Shown piece after piece: positions 6,143-12,162 of a stretch of 13,079 nucleotides of DNA; position 1 is the first letter of the stretch; every line of letters begins with the position of its first letter. Origin of the DNA: an uncultured Bacilli bacterium (GTDB taxonomy: Bacteria > Bacillota_I > Bacilli_A > RF39 > UBA660); contig CALWAJ010000033.1 in the NCBI GenBank assembly GCA_944373065.1, forward strand, positions 1-13,079, in the 5' to 3' direction. The notes beneath the pieces were generated by a model. That model ran no database searches, was not told where the DNA came from, and saw nothing but the letters and a program-made list of their open reading frames with translations. The position numbers and the translations under genes were made by a program.

Positions 6143-6376
6143 AGGAATACTTAGTAATGGGTGTTTACCTTTTCTACAATCTGATTTCAGGGGGTAGAAA
6201 TGGGACTTGCTTATGACAAAAAGGATTTTTTAATAACTATGTTAATAGTGATTATAATACTTTTAATAATATACAACTAGAAAAAACACCCTATTACAAC
6301 TTTATAATTAGGGTGTTTATCAAAATAATGTTTTTGAGGTAACACCCCAATGGCAAACTAGGTATTCCTCTTTTTT
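6143..6376 (+). ncRNA. Structured ~235-nt RNA with paired ends (type I toxin mRNA-like or novel ncRNA)
   Basis: The 5' end (AGGAATACTTAG, 6143-6154) pairs over 12 bp, with one G-U, with 6358-6369 (CTAGGTATTCCT). That 3' arm is followed by TTTTTT (6371-6376), so the transcript's own ends form the terminator stem. A second stem, 6159-6169 with 6338-6347, has one bulged U. A local hairpin is AAACACCCTA (6284-6293) with TAGGGTGTTT (6309-6318). A small hairpin TTTCTAC (6171-6177) with GTAGAAA (6194-6200) encloses the GGGGG ribosome site. GGGTGTT occurs twice and AACACCC twice, so alternative pairings are possible. This is typical of metastable type I toxin mRNAs, but an uncoding structured RNA is also possible. 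It fills most of the 370-base gap between protein genes. Confidence 0.55.
6200..6280 (+). CDS. 26-aa hydrophobic small membrane peptide (candidate type I toxin)
   Basis: ATG 6200 to TAG 6280 encodes 26 residues: MGLAYDKKDF, then a continuous hydrophobic run (LITMLIVIIILLIIY) of membrane-spanning length, ending in N. AGGGGGT lies five bases before the ATG and is a strong ribosome site, but it lies in a hairpin whose 3' arm (6194-6200) ends on the A of the start codon. Short charged start, single membrane span, strong but masked ribosome site and 5'-3' end pairing are together the profile of type I toxin peptides (Fst/TxpA/AapA-like in style, with no direct sequence match claimed). AT-rich DNA readily yields Ile/Leu-rich frames by chance, so coding is not certain. 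No antisense promoter was identified with confidence. Confidence 0.45.
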   Translation: MGLAYDKKDFLITMLIVIIILLIIYN

Positions 6377-6379
6377 ATG

Positions 6380-6402
6380 ATATGTAAATTCTCTTTACAT
6401 AT
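6380..6402. repeat. Perfect 9-bp hairpin before the metalloprotease gene
   Basis: ATATGTAAA (6380-6388), a TTCTC loop, then TTTACATAT (6394-6402). No T-run follows on either strand, so it is a poor terminator. TTTACA (6394-6399) could serve as a -35 with TAATTA (6418-6423) at 18 bp for the gene at 6447, which would make the palindrome an operator candidate. Confidence 0.45.
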
Positions 6403-6446
6403 TCATATTATCATAAATAATTAAAATTAGCAAGAGAGATGAGTTT

Positions 6447-7097
6447 ATGACTTTGACAATAGATAATGAAAATTATAATTTAGAGATAGTTAAGAAAAGT
6501 ACTACTAAGAATATTTATATTAGAGTTAAAGATGACCTTACTATCTATGTGACTTGTAATACGTTAACTTCTAATAGAAAAGTAATGGCTGTAATTGAAG
6601 ATAATTATGATGCTATTAGAAAAATGATAAAGAAAGTTAAAGAAAAGATAAAATTTAATAGTGAATTTTACTATTTAGGTAAAAAATATGATATTATATA
6701 TACTGAAAACTGTGACTTGAAACTTGGAGTAAATAAAGTTTTTGTTAGAAAAGATTTTGATTTAGATAAATGGAAGAAGAAAGAAGCATTGCGTGTTTTT
6801 AGTGAACATCTTGAAAAGTGTTATAATAACTTTACAAGAAATATTCCTCATCCTAAACTTAGACTTAGAAAGATGACTACTAGATGGGGTGTATGTAATA
6901 TTAAGAGTCATGTTATAACATTAAATATAGAACTTATTACTAAAGATATAGGATGTCTTGACTATGTTATTTATCATGAGTTAAGTCATTTAATAGAAGC
7001 GAATCACTCTAAAAGGTTTTGGGCTATTGTAGAAGAGAATTGTCCTGATTATAAGAAATGGAGAAAGTTGACTAATAAATATGGAGAAGAGGAGTAG
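6447..7097 (+). CDS. YgjP/DUF45-type zinc metallopeptidase
   Basis: This 216-aa protein matches the YgjP-like (DUF45, M48-related) family. Residues 71-100 hold the usual YYLGKKYDIIYT strand. MTTRWGVC (143-150) is the conserved signature before the catalytic helix. The active site is HELSH (177-181), with a third His at 187 in HLIEANHSKRFW (H177, H181, H187 as likely zinc ligands). Length is a little under the usual 230-240 aa. ATG 6447 follows a GAGAGATGAG ribosome site. It is the first gene of a tight run; its stop is one base from the next ATG. The cellular substrate of this family is not well established. Cytoplasmic, with no signal peptide. Confidence 0.92.
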   Translation: MTLTIDNENYNLEIVKKSTTKNIYIRVKDDLTIYVTCNTLTSNRKVMAVIEDNYDAIRKMIKKVKEKIKFNSEFYYLGKKYDIIYTENCDLKLGVNKVFVRKDFDLDKWKKKEALRVFSEHLEKCYNNFTRNIPHPKLRLRKMTTRWGVCNIKSHVITLNIELITKDIGCLDYVIYHELSHLIEANHSKRFWAIVEENCPDYKKWRKLTNKYGEEE

Positions 7098-7098
7098 T

Positions 7099-7839
7099 AT
7101 GATTATAACTAGTTTAGATAATGATAAAGTTAAATACTATTGTAAATTGCAAAAGAAAAAATATCGAGATATTAATAATGAATTTATCGTTGAAGGAGAG
7201 CATTTAGTACTTGAAGCATTTAAAACTGGTGTTTTAAAAGAGGTGTTATTAGAAGAAGGAGAAGTACTTCCTATAGATGTAGAACAGATAGAAGTAACTA
7301 AGGAAATATTAAAAAAAATTAGTACATTAACTAGTCCTCCGAAAATGATTGGTTTATGTGAGAAAAGAATAGAGACAACTATAGGTAAAAGAATTCTTGT
7401 AATTGACGAGATTCAAGATCCTGGAAATTTAGGAACAATTATTAGAAGTGCAGTTGCTTTTAATATAGATACCATTGTAATAGGTGATAATACAGTAGAT
7501 GTTTATTCTCCTAAAGTAGTAAGAGCGACACAAGGGATGTTGTTTCATGTTCCTATAGTCTTTTATTCAATAGATAAATTAATTCCTATTTTGAAGAAAT
7601 TAAAAATACCTGTACTTGCAACTAATGTTAAATATGGTGAAGAAGTTAAAAATCTTACTAGAGATGAAAAACAAACCTTTGCTTTAATAGTTGGTAATGA
7701 AGGTAATGGGGTTAATCCTAAGTATCTAGAGTTAAGTGATAAGTTCATTTATATACCTATGAATGATGTAGTAGAAAGCTTAAATGTTGCAATCGCTACT
7801 TCTATAATACTTTATGAAATGGATGATGTTGATGAGTAA
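7099..7839 (+). CDS. TrmH/SpoU-family 2'-O-ribose RNA methyltransferase
   Basis: This 246-aa SPOUT enzyme methylates a ribose 2'-OH in rRNA (or tRNA) with S-adenosylmethionine. ATG 7099 is chosen because GAGGAG (7090-7095) precedes it and the upstream ATG 7081 would eliminate that spacing. Residues about 1-95 are the L30e-like substrate-binding domain (CKLQKKKYRDINNEFIVEGEH without unusual features). The knotted catalytic domain has motif 1 DPGNLGTIIRSA (107-118), motif 2 IVGNEGNGV (197-205) and motif 3 ESLNVAIA (226-233), all intact. The layout is nearest to YsgA/RlmB-type rRNA methylases, but the exact nucleotide target cannot be read from sequence. It overlaps rimM by 8 bases. Confidence 0.93.
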   Translation: MIITSLDNDKVKYYCKLQKKKYRDINNEFIVEGEHLVLEAFKTGVLKEVLLEEGEVLPIDVEQIEVTKEILKKISTLTSPPKMIGLCEKRIETTIGKRILVIDEIQDPGNLGTIIRSAVAFNIDTIVIGDNTVDVYSPKVVRATQGMLFHVPIVFYSIDKLIPILKKLKIPVLATNVKYGEEVKNLTRDEKQTFALIVGNEGNGVNPKYLELSDKFIYIPMNDVVESLNVAIATSIILYEMDDVDE

Positions 7840-8311
7840 ATTATATATAGGTAAAATAGTTAATACTCATGGTATTAAAGGTGAACTTAGAATTAAAGAT
7901 AACTTAACTGTAAGTCAGAAAAAAGAAATATTTAAAGTAGGAAGTAATTTAATTATTGATGATAAGCATTATAAAATAACTAGTTATAGACCTCATAAAG
8001 ATTATGATATGGTTACATTTCTTGGCTTTAATAATATAAATGAAGTATTGTTTTTGAAGGGGAAGAATGTTTATAAATCTAGCGATGAAATTAATCTTAG
8101 TGAAGAAGATATTTTGGATAGTGAACTTGTTACTTATAAAGTTAAAACTACTGAGGATTTAGAGGGAGAAATTCTTTCAGTAGAAGAGACAGGTAATAAT
8201 TATAAAATACTTAGATTGTTAATAAATAATAAACAAATATTAGTTCCATATCATAAAGACTTTGTAACTATAAATAGTAAAGATAAAGAAATCTTAGTAA
8301 AGATTCCTTAG
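7832..8311 (+). CDS. rimM: 16S rRNA processing factor RimM
   Basis: This 159-aa protein binds ribosomal protein S19 and helps mature the 3' (head) domain of the 30S subunit (family knowledge). KLYIGKIVNTHGIKGELRI opens the RimM N-terminal domain, with the conserved G-x-I-x-x-x-H-G-x-x-G-E. The C-terminal PRC-barrel domain runs from about residue 90 (LVTYKVKTTEDLEGEILSVEE) to KEILVKIP. ATG 7832 is preferred over ATG 7814, since the protein then begins MSKLYIGKI as in homologues. The start lies inside the end of the upstream methyltransferase gene (8-base overlap, ATGAGTAA), so it is probably translationally coupled. Length is normal to slightly short. trmD follows 9 bases after its stop. Confidence 0.94.
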   Translation: MSKLYIGKIVNTHGIKGELRIKDNLTVSQKKEIFKVGSNLIIDDKHYKITSYRPHKDYDMVTFLGFNNINEVLFLKGKNVYKSSDEINLSEEDILDSELVTYKVKTTEDLEGEILSVEETGNNYKILRLLINNKQILVPYHKDFVTINSKDKEILVKIP

Positions 8312-8320
8312 GAGGATGTT

Positions 8321-9001
8321 ATGAAAATAGATATTTTAACCTTATTTCCAGAGATGTTTAGAGGTGTGTTTGATGAATCTATTATTAAAAGAGCGCTTGA
8401 TAAGAAAATAGTAGAAATTAATATTCATAATATTAGAGATTATAGTAAAGACCCTCATAAAAAGGTTGATGATACTCCTTATGGGGGAGGACCTGGAATG
8501 GTACTTATGTGTCAACCTATATTTGATGCAGTTAAGGCTTTAAGAACTAGTGAATCTAAAGTAATATTATTAACACCAGGTGGTGTCTTATATAATCAGA
8601 AACAAGCCTTTCTTTTAAGTAAAGAAAAACATTTAATTATAATTTGTGGTCACTATGAAGGCTTTGATGAGAGAATTAAAACGATATGCGATTATGAAAT
8701 ATCTATAGGTGATTATGTTTTAACTGGTGGAGAAATACCTGCTATGATATTAGTTGATTCAATAACAAGATTAATAGATGGGACAATTAAAGAAGAAAGC
8801 TATTTAAATGAATCATTTACTAATAATCTACTAGATTATCCCAATTATACAAAGCCACGGATTTTTGAAGGTTTAGAGGTTCCTGAAGTATTAGTTAGTG
8901 GAGATCATGAAAAAATATCTAAATGGAGATTAGATAAACAAATAGAACTTACTAAGTTAAATAGACCTCTTTTATTAAAAGGAGATGAAAGTGATGACTA
9001 A
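8321..9001 (+). CDS. trmD: tRNA (guanine-N1-)-methyltransferase TrmD
   Basis: This 226-aa enzyme makes m1G37 in tRNAs using S-adenosylmethionine, which prevents +1 frameshifting. AGGAGG (8311-8316) precedes the ATG. It has MKIDILTLFPEMF, DTPYGGGPGM (51-60), TPGG (85-88), CGHYEGFDER (109-118) and SIGDYVLTGGE (128-138), the trefoil-knot SAM site. The helical C-terminal domain follows (FEGLEVPEVLVSGDH, KWRLDKQ). Oddity: the usual IPGVLGN..S..DSF linker is LIDGTIKEESYLNESF, one residue shorter, and Glu164 stands where the Asp of DSF (catalytic Asp169 in E. coli/Haemophilus numbering, from memory) is expected; Arg150 (for Arg154) is kept. Here rimM-trmD lack the usual neighbours rpsP and rplS. Confidence 0.96.
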   Translation: MKIDILTLFPEMFRGVFDESIIKRALDKKIVEINIHNIRDYSKDPHKKVDDTPYGGGPGMVLMCQPIFDAVKALRTSESKVILLTPGGVLYNQKQAFLLSKEKHLIIICGHYEGFDERIKTICDYEISIGDYVLTGGEIPAMILVDSITRLIDGTIKEESYLNESFTNNLLDYPNYTKPRIFEGLEVPEVLVSGDHEKISKWRLDKQIELTKLNRPLLLKGDESDD

Positions 9002-9401
9002 TTATATTGTTATTAAGAAAAGTTATAGTTATTTAGGGGAACTTTCTTTAGGAAAACCTTTAAAAATAAATAAGAATGAAATTATAAATATTTATGATTT
9101 AGCTATGCAAAAGATATTTATAACTAATAAAGTATATAAAAAATACTTAAAGTTACTTAAATTAGTTAATTTCTATTTAAATAGTGAAGATGATACAGGT
9201 ACAGCTTATCATGAGGCTTTAAATGAAATAGAAAAGTTTAGACAGCTTGTTAAAAATAAATATCGGGCTTATTTGTTAGAAAAAGAATTAAAAGAAATGT
9301 CTTTGGAACTAAGTAAAAAAGTTAAAGTAGCTAAAGATAAGTTAGTATATTTAAATGTTATTAATATGGAATATACTAATGAAAATAGAAGAAGTAGATA
9401 A
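8994..9401 (+). CDS. Hypothetical lysine-rich helical protein
   Basis: This 135-aa protein does not match any family I can name. ATG 8994 is preferred to ATG 8985 because GGAG (8981-8984) is then nine bases away; it overlaps the end of trmD by 8 bases (ATGACTAA), the same coupling style as rimM. The first 50 residues contain short strands (YIVIKKSYSYLGELSLGKP). From about 85 to 120 a long charged helix predominates (EALNEIEKFRQLVKNKY, KELKEMSLELSKKVK), likely a coiled coil. The C-terminal ENRRSR is basic, so nucleic-acid or ribosome binding is conceivable, but this is speculation. It ends the trmD unit; a separate promoter follows. Confidence 0.82.
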   Translation: MTNYIVIKKSYSYLGELSLGKPLKINKNEIINIYDLAMQKIFITNKVYKKYLKLLKLVNFYLNSEDDTGTAYHEALNEIEKFRQLVKNKYRAYLLEKELKEMSLELSKKVKVAKDKLVYLNVINMEYTNENRRSR

Positions 9402-9404
9402 TGC

Positions 9405-9433
9405 TTTACTAAAATAAAATTTTATGATACTAT
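9405..9433 (+). promoter_or_regulatory. Promoter for the triple GreA-like gene and tgt
   Basis: The -35 is TTTACT (9405-9410, 4 of 6), spacer 17, and extended -10 TGA-TACTAT (9425-9433). Its TTTATGATAC core matches the obg promoter. Start near 9440; ribosome site AAGGGGG at 9447-9453. Confidence 0.6.
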
Positions 9434-9460
9434 AACTTCATTATTGAAGGGGGCATTTAT

Positions 9461-10828
9461 ATGTTATTAATACCAGAGCAAGTAAAAGCTTTAAGAGATG
9501 AACTAAATCGTCTTGAAGATAAAAAAATTGAAATTGAGAACTATTTTAAAGAATGTGAGAAATCTACACTAGATCCTGGATTTGTAAAATATAGTGATAC
9601 TACGTTAGAAGTTGATGAGTATAATGCTGTATGTAAAAAATTGGATTCTTATAAAAGAGCGTTGGTTGAAAATGAATTTACTGATTTAAAAGAATCTACG
9701 ACTATAGATTGCGGTAGTAGCTTTACAGTTTTATATGATGATACAAAAGAAGAAGAAACATATACTTTGGTACAGAATATGATTGGACTTACTAGTAATA
9801 ATATAGGTAAAGAAAAAAATTATATTTCTTTTGATACTTATCTTGGTAAGGCAATTCTTGGTAAGACAAAAGATGACTTTTTTTCTTATACATTTTCTTT
9901 AAAAGGAAGAAGAGATTCAATTACTATTACAGGAAAGATAATTGATATTTTAAATAAATCTTGTGATAATGTTCATTTTATAATGTCTAAATCTAAGTCT
10001 TTTATAATTGCTAAGAAGAGTGATGAGAACTTAAGTTTAGTTCCTAAAGAAAGTAATGATAAGGAATTTTTAAAATTAAAAGAAATTACGTTAAGTCAGT
10101 TTGAATTATTAAAAGAAGAACAAGTAAGATTATCTTATATATTAGGAAAATTAAAAAAATATGAAAATAAAATAATATTAGATTCTGTAATTAGTTTAGA
10201 AAAATCTGATGGTACGATAAGAAAATATAGAATTGTTGATAAAGATGTAATAGATGTTAAGGAAGAAATAAATATAAATAGTGTTGTAGCATCAAGGATT
10301 ATTGCTAAGAATATTGGAGATTCTATAAAAGAAAATTATACTTATAAAGAAAATGGTAAGATTAAAGGTGCTACTTATAGTGGTAGGCTTGTTAAAATAG
10401 ATAATAGTAAAGTCAAAGAAGAAGGAAATGTATATTCTAGTATGTCGTCTATTTATTCTAGATTAGAAATTGTTAATAAATTACTTAGAGAATCTAAAAT
10501 AGTAAAAACACCTTGTGAAGATGTTATAGGAATTGGTAGTAAAGTTAGTATTATAACTTATGAAGATGGTAGTGTTCAAAATAGAAGAGTTGAGATTATT
10601 AATCAAGCAGTTTCTACAGAACTTAATACAGATTATGTTGAAACGATAAGTCCTTTAGGTCAAGAAATTATTGGACTTAGAAATAATCAAACATTTGAAT
10701 ATAATTATTTTTCAAAAATAGAGAATAAAGTACTACATGGTACTGGTATAGTTTATGATATTAATAATAATATGCATGAATATCTTGCTAAAGATCCGCT
10801 TGCATATCAAAAGAAAAAAAGAGGTTAA
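9461..10828 (+). CDS. Triple GreA-like protein (three helical-hairpin plus FKBP-like modules)
   Basis: This 455-aa protein has module 1 like GreA. A helical hairpin (about 5-70, LIPEQVKALRDELNRLEDKK, returning at EYNAVCKKLDSYKRALVENE) is followed by a C-terminal-type domain (about 81-165) with GSSFTVLYDD, EETYTLVQ, ISFDTYLGKAILGK and ITGKIIDI, equivalent to GreA's GS.V.V, ETYTIVG, ISY.SPLGKALLGK. The pattern recurs: helix 196-240 then domain 2 at 240-315 (SVISLEKSDGTIRKYRIV, IAKNIGDSI), and helix 322-350 then domain 3 at 355-435 (IGIGSKVSIITYEDG, SPLGQEIIGL). GreA is about 158 aa and acts in the RNA polymerase secondary channel to cleave backtracked RNA. Whether this protein does is inference; the hairpin tip lacks the GreA GDLSENAEY. 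It is cotranscribed with tgt, 25 bases upstream. Confidence 0.8.
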   Translation: MLLIPEQVKALRDELNRLEDKKIEIENYFKECEKSTLDPGFVKYSDTTLEVDEYNAVCKKLDSYKRALVENEFTDLKESTTIDCGSSFTVLYDDTKEEETYTLVQNMIGLTSNNIGKEKNYISFDTYLGKAILGKTKDDFFSYTFSLKGRRDSITITGKIIDILNKSCDNVHFIMSKSKSFIIAKKSDENLSLVPKESNDKEFLKLKEITLSQFELLKEEQVRLSYILGKLKKYENKIILDSVISLEKSDGTIRKYRIVDKDVIDVKEEININSVVASRIIAKNIGDSIKENYTYKENGKIKGATYSGRLVKIDNSKVKEEGNVYSSMSSIYSRLEIVNKLLRESKIVKTPCEDVIGIGSKVSIITYEDGSVQNRRVEIINQAVSTELNTDYVETISPLGQEIIGLRNNQTFEYNYFSKIENKVLHGTGIVYDINNNMHEYLAKDPLAYQKKKRG

Positions 10829-10853
10829 GCTTCTTTTTCTATGGGAGGAAGTT

Positions 10854-11969
10854 ATGAAAATAGAATATGAATTACTTAAAACTGAAAAAAATACTAAAGC
10901 AAGACTTGGTAAAATAAAAACAAATTATGGTACTGTTTTAACACCTATGTTTATGCCAGTTGGGACGAAAGCGACAGTTAAAGGGTTATCAGTAGAAGAA
11001 GTAAAAGAAACAGGAGCAGGTATTATTCTTGCTAATACCTATCATTTATGGTTAAGACCTGGAGAAGATTTGATAGAAAAAGCTGGGGGACTTCATAAGT
11101 TTATGAATTATGATGGACCTATCTTAACAGATAGTGGTGGTTTTCAAGTGTTTTCTTTAGTTAAGTCTAAAAAGAAAGATATAACTGAAGAAGGAGTACA
11201 TTTTAAAAGTCATATTGATGGTAAAGACTTATTTTTAACTCCAGAAAAGTCAATTCAAATCCAAAATAAATTAGATAGTGATATAGCGATGTCTTTTGAT
11301 GAATGTCCACCAGCGACAGCAAGTTATGAGTATTTGAAAAATAGTGTTGAAAGAACTATTAGATGGGCTAAAAGGGGAAAAGATGTTCATAATAATCCTA
11401 ATCAAGCTTTGTTTGGAATTGTTCAAGGTGGTGTCTATCCTGATTTAAGACGTTATTCAGCAGAAGAGACAGTTAAATTAGATTTTGACGGGTTTAGTAT
11501 TGGTGGAGTTGCTAATGATAATGAATCTAAAGAGGATATGTATAAAGAAATAGATTATTCAATTCCATATCTACCAACAGATAAAGTAAGATATTTAATG
11601 GGTGTAGGAGATCCTATCGATATCATTGAAGGAGTAATTAGAGGAGTTGATATCTTTGACTGTGTTTTGCCTACTAGAATAGCAAGACATGGACAGGCTT
11701 TTACAAGATATGGTAAGATTAATTTAAATAATGCTAAATATAAGGAAGACTTTACTAGTATTGATGATACTTGTGATTGTTATACTTGTAAGAATTATAC
11801 CAAAGCTTATATTAGGCACTTATTAAATAGTAAAGAAATGTTAGGAGGAAGACTTCTTTCTATTCATAATATTAGATTCTTAATTAGATTAACTGAAGAG
11901 TTAAGAGAAGCGATTAAAGAAGATAGAATATTAGAATATAAAGAAGAATTTATAAAAAATTATAAATAA
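10854..11969 (+). CDS. tgt: tRNA-guanine transglycosylase (queuosine pathway)
   Basis: This 371-aa enzyme exchanges G34 of GUN-anticodon tRNAs for preQ1, the step that commits to queuosine. ATG 10854 follows GGGAGGAAG (10843-10851) and gives MKIEYELLKTEKNTKARLG as in homologues. TIM-barrel motifs are intact: LANTYHLWLRPG, the base-binding Asp93 in LTDSGGFQVFSL, GIVQGGVYPDLR, GFSIGGVA, LMGVGDP, and the nucleophile Asp269 in GVDIFDCVLPTRIARHG. The zinc site is complete: Cys307, Cys309, Cys312 and His338 (CDCYTC...HNIRF), with the spacing known from the Zymomonas enzyme. Length is normal. Other preQ1/queuosine genes are not in the window, so the cell may import the precursor or encode them elsewhere. 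A terminator follows. Confidence 0.98.
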   Translation: MKIEYELLKTEKNTKARLGKIKTNYGTVLTPMFMPVGTKATVKGLSVEEVKETGAGIILANTYHLWLRPGEDLIEKAGGLHKFMNYDGPILTDSGGFQVFSLVKSKKKDITEEGVHFKSHIDGKDLFLTPEKSIQIQNKLDSDIAMSFDECPPATASYEYLKNSVERTIRWAKRGKDVHNNPNQALFGIVQGGVYPDLRRYSAEETVKLDFDGFSIGGVANDNESKEDMYKEIDYSIPYLPTDKVRYLMGVGDPIDIIEGVIRGVDIFDCVLPTRIARHGQAFTRYGKINLNNAKYKEDFTSIDDTCDCYTCKNYTKAYIRHLLNSKEMLGGRLLSIHNIRFLIRLTEELREAIKEDRILEYKEEFIKNYK

Positions 11970-12007
11970 AGAAAAAAAGTATAAATTTTATAAATTGAAT
12001 ATGTTTT

Positions 12008-12063
12008 AGAGTATAGATTTTGAAAATTCTCTAGGGAAAAAATTAAAATCTAAACTCTTTTTT
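12008..12063 (+). terminator. Intrinsic terminator after tgt
   Basis: AGAGT (12008-12012) and AGATTTT (12015-12021) pair with ACTCT (12054-12058) and AAAATCT (12045-12051), with a 2x2 internal loop. TTTTTT (12058-12063) follows. The large loop (12022-12044) is purine-rich with no further strong structure. Confidence 0.75.
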
Positions 12064-12087
12064 GTATGAATTTTAAAAATTACCTTT

Positions 12088-12136
12088 TTGCATTAATTAT
12101 CTTCATGTGTTAGAGTGTAATCACTTTCTAGAAAGT
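12088..12136 (+). promoter_or_regulatory. Promoter and 14-bp palindrome upstream of the Rpn-family gene
   Basis: The -35 is TTGCAT (12088-12093), 17-bp spacer, and TGT then -10 TAGAGT (12111-12116), start near 12123. The perfect palindrome ACTTTCTAGAAAGT (12123-12136) sits on the presumed start site. It could be an operator or a leader hairpin. The promoter's -10 is imperfect. Confidence 0.45.
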
Positions 12137-12162
12137 ATTAAATTAAGAAAGGAGAAATTAGG

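Noticed and set aside
6137..6372. Miniature transposable element with ~30-bp imperfect terminal inverted repeats
   Set aside because: No target-site duplication is visible next to the arms, and the arms coincide with a promoter start and a T-run, which fits an RNA better. A genome-wide copy count would settle it.
6143..6376. 6S RNA, tmRNA, SRP RNA or RNase P RNA
   Set aside because: I see none of the conserved cores of these RNAs (no tag frame ending in LAA, no SRP GGAA-tetraloop domain, no P4 core). Known Firmicutes structured RNAs such as raiA could not be excluded without a covariance search.
10812..10840. AGAAAAA...TTTTTCT hairpin between the triple GreA-like gene and tgt
   Set aside because: The stem is mostly A-T with mismatches near the loop and its T-run lies in the stem. 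It is unlikely to terminate, so the two genes are treated as one unit.
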